Assembly (NCBI RefSeq): GCF_014884385.1 | Contig: NZ_WKFH01000001.1 | Location: 62,001 to 126,000, forward strand | Source of the DNA: Phycobacter azelaicus | GTDB taxonomy: Bacteria > Pseudomonadota > Alphaproteobacteria > Rhodobacterales > Rhodobacteraceae | Reading direction: 5' to 3' | Length of the DNA: 64,000 nucleotides | Part shown: positions 59,924 to 64,000 of the stretch, one piece after another | Layout of the letters: each line of letters opens with the position of its first letter | Position numbering within the stretch: position 1 is the stretch's first letter | Notes under the pieces: generated by a model | What the model saw: only the letters and a program-made list of their open reading frames with translations | Told to the model about the DNA's origin: nothing | The model's database searches: none | Translations under genes and position numbers: made by a program

Positions 59924-60098
59924 GAGCCCACTCTTTCTTCACCACAAAACTTGTACTCGCCGTCACCCGACATTCCACCCATAGAATAAAAGCAAAGTTC
60001 ATCGACGAGCGACAAACATGGAGAGGTGGTTCGGTTCGTTTGAACAGTTTCGAGGCGTTTCGTAAGTGGATTTCCCGCTCGGTTATGCCGCCACCCGT

Positions 60099-60134
60099 TG
60101 CCCGTCAGGGCATGCGGAGCATGTCCCGTGAGGG
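60099..60134 (+). repeat. short palindromic element, copy 1 (variant ends)
   Basis: It begins TGCCCGTCAGGGC, has a GCATGCGGAGCATG hairpin and ends GTCCCGTGAGGG. It lies at the 3' end of the IS OrfB gene. It is the most divergent of the four. Confidence 0.65.
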
Positions 60135-60319
60135 GGGATTGGTGACGACGGGTTGAGATATGCCTGATCGGGCGTCTGCCCGTCCAGCGATGAATGTTGC
60201 CTTCTGCCGTTGTAGAAAGCCAGATATCGGCCCAGGCTTTCGCGGGCCGCCGATACGCTGTCATAGGCGCGCAGATAGACCTCTTCGTATTTGATCGTCC
60301 GCCAGAGCCGTTCGACCAC

Positions 60320-60356
60320 TGCCCGGCAGTCGTTTGCATAGCAAACGATGAGAGGG
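60320..60356 (+). repeat. short palindromic element, copy 2
   Basis: It begins TGCCCGGCAG, carries the hairpin TCGTTTGC-ATA-GCAAACGA and ends TGAGAGGG. The insertion is 39 bases and keeps the transposase frame, adding PLIVCYANDCRAV before VERLWR. Confidence 0.8.
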
Positions 60357-60620
60357 AAGACATTGTCCCGCCACGCGCCCTTGCCGTCCATGCTGATCTG
60401 GATGTCGGCATCCTTCAGCGTTTTGATGAAGTCGATGGATGTAAACTGGCTGCCCTGATCCGTGTTCATGATCTCGGGTTTGCCGTGGCGGCGCATGGCG
60501 TCTTTCAAAGCTTCTATGCACGGTCCGGTTTCGAGCGTCGTCGACAGCCGCCAGGCCAGAACCTTCCTGCTGAACCAGTCCAGCACAGCGACCAGATAGA
60601 CAAAGCCACGGGCCATGCCT

Positions 60621-60658
60621 TGCCCGGCAGGGCCTTGCGAAGCAAGGTCCCGAGAGGG
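60621..60658 (+). repeat. short palindromic element, copy 3
   Basis: It begins TGCCCGGCAGGGC, carries the hairpin CCTTGC-GAA-GCAAGG and ends TCCCGAGAGGG. It is inserted 40 bases long between the DITYIP codons and MARGF of the transposase. Confidence 0.85.
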
Positions 60659-60673
60659 GGATGTAGGTAATGT

Positions 60674-60711
60674 CCCTCTCGGCAGCATCCTGCGGATGCG
60701 CCTGCCGGGCA
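60674..60711 (-). repeat. short palindromic element, copy 4, inverted
   Basis: Read on the minus strand it begins TGCCCGGCAGG, carries GCATCC-GCA-GGATGC and ends TGCCGAGAGGG. It faces copy 3 across only 15 bases, so together they form a large cruciform with ATGCCTTGCCCGGCAGG ends as perfect inverted repeats. Its edge is also present at the truncated copy at 53426. Confidence 0.85.
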
Positions 60712-61118
60712 AGGCATCGCCCAGACCTGGTTCGGTCGTGTCACAGCCAGCTTTCTCAGCAAATACGGGAAGACCTTGTGACCCGGTGCTGGTTTTGAGG
60801 TGTTCGGCCTGCGATAGAGCGCTTGAATGCCCATCCGCTTCATGCAGGTGGCCAGATGCAGCCGCCCAGTGGTGAAGCCTTCCTGACGGAGGAGGCCCTT
60901 CATCATCCGGCTGCCCGCGAACGGATACTCCATGTGAAGCTCATCAATCCGACGCATCAGTTTGAGATCATCATCACTGGTGGGACGCGGCTCGTAATAG
61001 AGACTGCCGCGGCTGATCCCGAGCAGATCGGCCTGACGCGTGAGGCTCAGCTTGTGGTCACGGTTGGTCATTTCTTTGCGCTCCCCAACAGACCGGCCTT
61101 GGCGAGCTTTCATCGGGC

Positions 61119-61463
61119 TTACGCGGCCCCACCGGGGCCACGGTCCCTCTTCAATCCCAAAAAATCATTTTCCAGCGTCAGCTGGCCAATCTTCGCATGC
61201 AACGATTTGATGTCGATCTCGGGCTCTTTCGACGCCTTCGGCTTGTCGTCGAAAACATCCGCCACGCCGTCGACGAGCTGGTTCGTCGGGAAAACCATTC
61301 ACCGGATGGTTTTCTGTTCCTCCTCACTCCACTGCTTGATCTGGTTGGGGTGAACGTCAAACTGCGTCGCCAGTTCGCTCATCGTTTTGTCGCCCTTCAA
61401 GGCTGCCAATGCGACTTTCGCCTTGAAAGCAGGGCTGTGGTTCCGCCTGGGTCGTCTTGCCAT
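61119..61463 (-). pseudogene. OrfA of type 2 IS3 element, copy B, with in-frame stop
   Basis: It is the same as the orfA at 53837-54181, including the hairpin insertion and the TGA in frame; a few single-base differences exist. The shared defect shows that both copies descend from an already damaged element or exchange sequence. Confidence 0.75.
61291..61313. repeat. hairpin insertion inside orfA, copy B
   Basis: AAAACCAT pairs with ATGGTTTT as at 54009-54031, at the same position in the gene. Confidence 0.55.
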
Positions 61464-61927
61464 GTTCGCTCCTTCGTCCCGGCTCGCTGCCGGATCAAGA
61501 GCGGAAAATCCACCTAACTCGACTGTTCAGACTTGTCGAGCCACCTCTATCCAACGGCCCCGGCCATCCATCGAGATTTCCACCCCGGCTTCGGTCAGCG
61601 CATTCGTCCAATCGAAGCCGGTGAACTGGCTACCCTGATCGCTGTTCATGATCTCGGGCGGGCCGTATGCGGCCAGGGCCTCTTTCAAGGCCTCGATGCA
61701 GAAGTCGGCTTCCATGCTGTTTGATAGCCGCCAGGCCAGAACCTTGCGGCTGTACCAGTCCATGATGGCGACGAGATACAGAAAGCCCCGCCGCATCGGG
61801 ATGTAGCTGATATCGACGCACCAGACCTGGTTGGGCCGGGTGATAGCGAGCCCTTTCAGAAGATAGGGCCAGACCTTGTGCTGCGGGTGCTTCTTGCTGG
61901 TGTTGGGCGTCTGATAAATCGGCATTA

Positions 61928-62028
61928 CAGCATCATGCCGAATACCTGAAGCATGCCTTATCACTTAACGCGTTGAAATCTTTAATTTCAGGCAGCGTTA
62001 AGTGATTCAGGTTTTTCGGCATGTGCTT
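61928..62028. mobile_element. 101-bp miniature inverted-repeat element with TA target duplication
   Basis: The ends are near-perfect 22-23-bp inverted repeats (AGCATCATGCCGAATACC at the left, AGCACATGCCGAAAAACC read inward from the right). Internal arms ATCACTTAACGC/GCGTTAAGTGAT and TGAAAT/ATTTCA make the whole element foldable into one hairpin. TA flanks both sides (61926-61927, 62029-62030). Removing the element plus one TA restores the IS transposase sequence RLMPIYQ. It has no coding capacity and would need a Tc1/mariner- or IS630-type transposase in trans. Confidence 0.8.
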
Positions 62029-62121
62029 TAGCCGCATCTTGCGCATCAGGCGCCGAACACGATGACGACCGCATTTGTGCCCCTGACGTTGCATGTGCCG
62101 CGCCATCTGCCGCGATCCGTA

Positions 62122-62166
62122 CCGTCGCCCATTGGGCTTGAACCAATGGCGCCTTCAACGGGCAAC
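62122..62166. repeat. hairpin insertion in the truncated IS orfB
   Basis: A 42-base segment carries CGCCCATTGG-GCTTGAA-CCAATGGCG-type pairing and ends CGGGCAA, like the TGCCCG end of the short palindromes nearby. It is inserted between the codons for ET and YGSRQM of the transposase and introduces a TGA. Confidence 0.6.
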
Positions 62167-62313
62167 CGTTTCCAGGAACTGCTTGTCGATGATTGCCATG
62201 AACCGCAGATTCTCGGCGCTTTCGCCGACTGGTCGGTAATACAGGCCCGACCGCGTCAGCCGCAGCAGCGCACATTGCCGTCTCTGGCTCAACTGATGAT
62301 CCGCGCTCACCAT

Positions 62314-62620
62314 TTTTTGCCTCGCGTCCCGAGGCCGTCAGGCGATGCGAGGCACTCGCCAAAAAATCCCGCTCCACAACCAACTGTCCGATCTTCGAAT
62401 GCAGCTTCTCGATCTCGGCCTCGGAGGCGCGGGCCTCATCGGATTTGCCGCGCTCAAAGGTCTGCGCCATGTTGGAAATCGCCGCGCGTTTCCAGCCGCT
62501 GATCATGTTCGGATGCACGCCGTATTTGCGCGACAGCTCGGCCAGCGTCAGTTCCTCGCGGATGGCCTCAAGCGCAACCTTGGATTTGAACTCCGCCGAA
62601 TGGTTCTTTCTCTTCGTCAT
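62314..62620 (-). pseudogene. OrfA of truncated IS3 element
   Basis: From the ATG at 62620 it has the OrfA helix-turn-helix (FKSKVALEAIREELTLAELS) and coil (KLHSKIGQLVVERDFL). Near the end extra bases relative to the type 1 elements shift the frame so it runs on through the start of orfB instead of stopping. The frameshift arrangement is therefore lost. Confidence 0.7.
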
Positions 62621-62686
62621 TCTGGATCGTCTCTTTCGTCATGCGATCCACCTTAAACGCTGGTCCGAATTTACGCGACCACCTCT

Positions 62687-63055
62687 CTCGTCAATGCCCT
62701 GGAGCAGGAAAAGGCGCTTGGAAAGGCCGGGAAATTGGCCGAGATGCTGACCAAGATCGACTTGCTCATACTCGATGAACTCGGATACCTGCCGTTCAAT
62801 TCATCCGGTGGCGCACTGCTCTTCCACCTCCTGAGCAAACTCTATGAGCGCACCAGCGTCGTCATCACCACCAACCTCAGCTTCTCAGAATGGGCCCAGG
62901 TCTTCGGCGATGCAAAGATGACCACCGCACTGCTCGACCGCCTCACACACCGCTGCCACATCCTGGAAACCGGCAACGACAGCTACCGCTACAAAGCCAG
63001 CTCCGAAGCCGCAAAGAAAAAGAGAAAGGAGACGCCAACATCGACCACAACATAA
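62687..63055 (+). pseudogene. istB: IstB-type helper ATPase of IS21 element, 3' fragment
   Basis: The frame is open from the IS end: [20 protein letters not shown], then the Walker B region [14 protein letters not shown] and [20 protein letters not shown], which are standard IstB text. The Walker A half is missing, cut off by the IS3 insertion. About 120 residues remain. It is the leftover of an IS21-family element that once stood next to the iclR gene. Confidence 0.9.
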
Positions 63056-63134
63056 CCGCTGAGACATAAACAAGGGTGGGTCAAATCTCGGTGAAAATAC
63101 CGGGTCACTTCTCAGCGGAAATCAACAAGGGTGT

Positions 63135-63905
63135 TTATGTGACCAAATCTGCGAAGCTGGACAGGCGAGCCGCCAGATTTTTGATGGCTTCAATTGCCTC
63201 GAGGGATACCGCGTCGGTCACATTGTCTTCATGCAATGAGATGGAAACGCCTGCGACGGCTTCACCGGAGGGTTTAGCAACGAGCGCCCCATAAGAAATC
63301 ATGTTTGGCGCGGTGCCTTTGATCTCTTGCGAATAGCCGTTTTGGCGAACCTGCTGCAGAATTTTTAATAGTTCACTGCGAAATTTGGGATGGGCCTTGG
63401 TTACTTGCGGAATCTCTTCAGCTGGGTAAAGCTCACAGACTTCGTCGTCCGTAAGATTGGCCAAAAGCGCACGACCGGAGGCCATGCAACAAGCAGGCAA
63501 GCGCGTACCAGGCCGGAACTTAATTCCGAAGGGTCGAGGGCTGTTTCGCGTGGCGATGAAGAAAACATCAGGGCCTTCCAGGACTGTGAGCGTTGCCCCG
63601 TTTGTGCGAATGAGCTCGTTTTCTTCACAGGCTTTGTTGAAATGTTCAACGATCTCATAGCTTTTGATTTTCGAACTGGCGAGATCGAGAACCTTCAGTG
63701 TCAAATGAAACGAGCCGTCGCTCTGCTTTTCGAGGTAGCCTTCCTGCAAGAGCGTGGTGCAAATTGAATGGGCCGAGCTCATAGCGATACCCATATGATT
63801 TGATATTGTTGTCAGATTCTGGGGTTTTGTGCTTTTGGCGATGAATTCCAGCAGGTGCAATCCTCTGCTGAGTGCCGGTGCGGGGCTCTTTTTGGGACTT
63901 TTCAT
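63135..63905 (-). CDS. IclR-family transcriptional regulator
   Basis: The protein has 256 residues. The winged helix is at about 10-75 (LSRGLHLLEFIAKSTKPQNL, ISNHMGIAMSSAHSICTTLL) and the IclR effector domain at about 85-250 (FGIKFRPGTRLPACCMASGR, GYSQEIKGTAPNMISYGALV, VAGVSISLHE). It binds a small effector. A 16-bp site upstream (63950-63965) resembles the palindrome at the PPOX-liv promoter, so it probably controls that operon as well as itself. The IS cluster between them is a later addition. Confidence 0.9.
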   Translation of the reverse strand: MKSPKKSPAPALSRGLHLLEFIAKSTKPQNLTTISNHMGIAMSSAHSICTTLLQEGYLEKQSDGSFHLTLKVLDLASSKIKSYEIVEHFNKACEENELIRTNGATLTVLEGPDVFFIATRNSPRPFGIKFRPGTRLPACCMASGRALLANLTDDEVCELYPAEEIPQVTKAHPKFRSELLKILQQVRQNGYSQEIKGTAPNMISYGALVAKPSGEAVAGVSISLHEDNVTDAVSLEAIEAIKNLAARLSSFADLVT

Positions 63906-63949
63906 TTTTTGTTCTCTTTCCAGTCCCTTAGGCAGGTCGCAGGATTATT

Positions 63950-63965
63950 ATTCAGTATATCGAAT
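63950..63965 (-). promoter_or_regulatory. candidate IclR operator upstream of iclR
   Basis: ATTCAGTATATCGAAT lies 45 bases before the iclR start and matches ATTCGAAATATCGAAT at 54340-54355 in 13 of 16 positions. The outer ATTC/GAAT halves are palindromic in both. Confidence 0.6.
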
Positions 63966-64000
63966 TCTTATCCTTGTCGGAGATCAAAAGCAATCTAATC

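Larger units (their letters stand above)
60083..61113 (-). pseudogene. OrfB of type 2 IS3 element, copy B, disrupted by palindromes
   Basis: The 5' part (to about 60715) reads normal OrfB up to NQVWAM. There two 40-base insertions flank six normal codons (DITYIP), shifting the frame by 80 bases in total. The rest continues in another frame with MARGFVYLVAVLDWFSRKVL, MNTDQGSQFTS and VERLWRTIKYEEVYL. A further 39-base insertion sits in frame just before VERLWR, and another lies at the C-terminus. The gene cannot make a normal transposase. Confidence 0.85.
60022..61548 (-). mobile_element. IS3-family element (type 2), copy B, with palindrome insertions
   Basis: The element has both ends: AGAGGTGGTTCG at the left and CGAGCCACCTCT at the right, sharing TGAACAGT further in. 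It measures 1527 bp, longer than usual because four palindromes of about 36-40 bp and one hairpin insertion interrupt its genes. Flanks (TGG and ATC) are not a duplication. Its right end abuts another truncated IS3 element, so it or later events removed part of that element. Confidence 0.85.
61549..62313 (-). pseudogene. OrfB of truncated IS3 element, doubly interrupted
   Basis: From the ATG at 62313 the gene is broken by a 42-base hairpin insertion with an in-frame TGA (near 62122-62166), then by a 101-bp miniature element (61928-62028). After it the frame resumes MPIYQTPNTSKKHPQHKVWP and VWCVDISYIP, and stops after ISMDGRGRWIE where the next element begins. The catalytic Glu is lost. Confidence 0.85.
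61549..62686 (-). mobile_element. truncated IS3-family element (type 1 relative)
   Basis: The right end GACCACCTCT (62677-62686) and the two genes resemble the 1260-bp elements at 10978 and 45491, but with many differences. The left end, including the last third of orfB, is missing where copy B of the other element begins. It contains a TA-flanked miniature element and a hairpin insertion, so it is an old, inactive copy. It is itself inserted in an IS21-type helper gene. Confidence 0.85.

Noticed and set aside
1..64000. CRISPR arrays, tRNA or rRNA genes, and an origin of replication or transfer
   Set aside because: I saw no regularly spaced direct repeats, no cloverleaf with CCA-type end, no rRNA-like stretch, and no iteron or nick-region pattern. 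Their absence is by eye only.

Overview
The window looks like accessory DNA (a plasmid or integrated island) of an alphaproteobacterium, most likely a Rhodobacterales (Roseobacter-type) bacterium. The reasons are the GC-rich codon use, the style of the VirB-type secretion cluster, the CbtAB/DUF1636 cobalamin group, many start codons that are GTG or TTG, and heavy loading with insertion sequences. I found no tRNA, rRNA, CRISPR array, replication gene, relaxase or coupling protein.

Layout. 1-1.5 kb: the end of an amino-acid permease and a membrane protein. 1.8-10.65 kb: a decayed copper-chaperone gene, then a copper-handling run on the + strand (small Cys/His-rich secreted protein, lipoprotein, TolC-type channel, multicopper oxidase, a cupredoxin-CusF fusion, a second cupredoxin, an ABC transmembrane protein without ATPase, two c-type cytochromes and a beta-propeller-like protein). 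10.98-12.24 kb: a complete IS3-family element. 12.5-27.2 kb: a type IV secretion cluster (virB1-virB11 types, two lytic transglycosylases, a 55-residue VirB7-like lipoprotein, virB6 last). 27.2-28.7 kb: an IS1182-family element. 29-33.2 kb: a Zn/Cd-type P-ATPase between two L,D-transpeptidases.

33.4-38.2 kb holds the most unusual unit. A four-gene, translationally coupled operon (diheme peroxidase-like protein followed by a PhnD/PhnC/PhnE-type ABC importer) faces an mntR-type regulator, and a perfect DtxR/MntR-like palindrome lies in the shared promoter. I infer a metal uptake system that pairs a periplasmic heme redox protein with a phosphonate-type importer. 38.4-40.5 kb: a cobalamin-riboswitch-controlled cbtB-cbtA group. 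40.8-47.3 kb: a minus-strand operon of copper and thiol chaperones (Sco, DsbB, DsbA-type, PCuAC, Sco, M23 peptidase, DUF411, LspA). Its first gene has been split by a second copy of the IS3 element. 47.4-49.6 kb: a MerR regulator and a transglutaminase-like/CDF efflux pair. Three MerR-type promoters with 19-bp spacers link the P-ATPase, the Sco-Dsb operon and the CDF operon into one probable regulon.

49.76-53.43 kb is a Tn3-family transposon with 38-bp ends, inserted in an older IS3 element. 54.3-59.9 kb is a branched-chain amino-acid-type ABC importer operon led by an FMN-binding oxidase-like gene. Its probable IclR regulator lies at 63.1-63.9 kb, separated from it by nested, decaying IS elements. 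These elements carry a family of about 38-bp palindromes with constant ends and variable hairpins, plus a 101-bp TA-flanked miniature element. A related palindrome appears to have entered the start of virB9 in frame.
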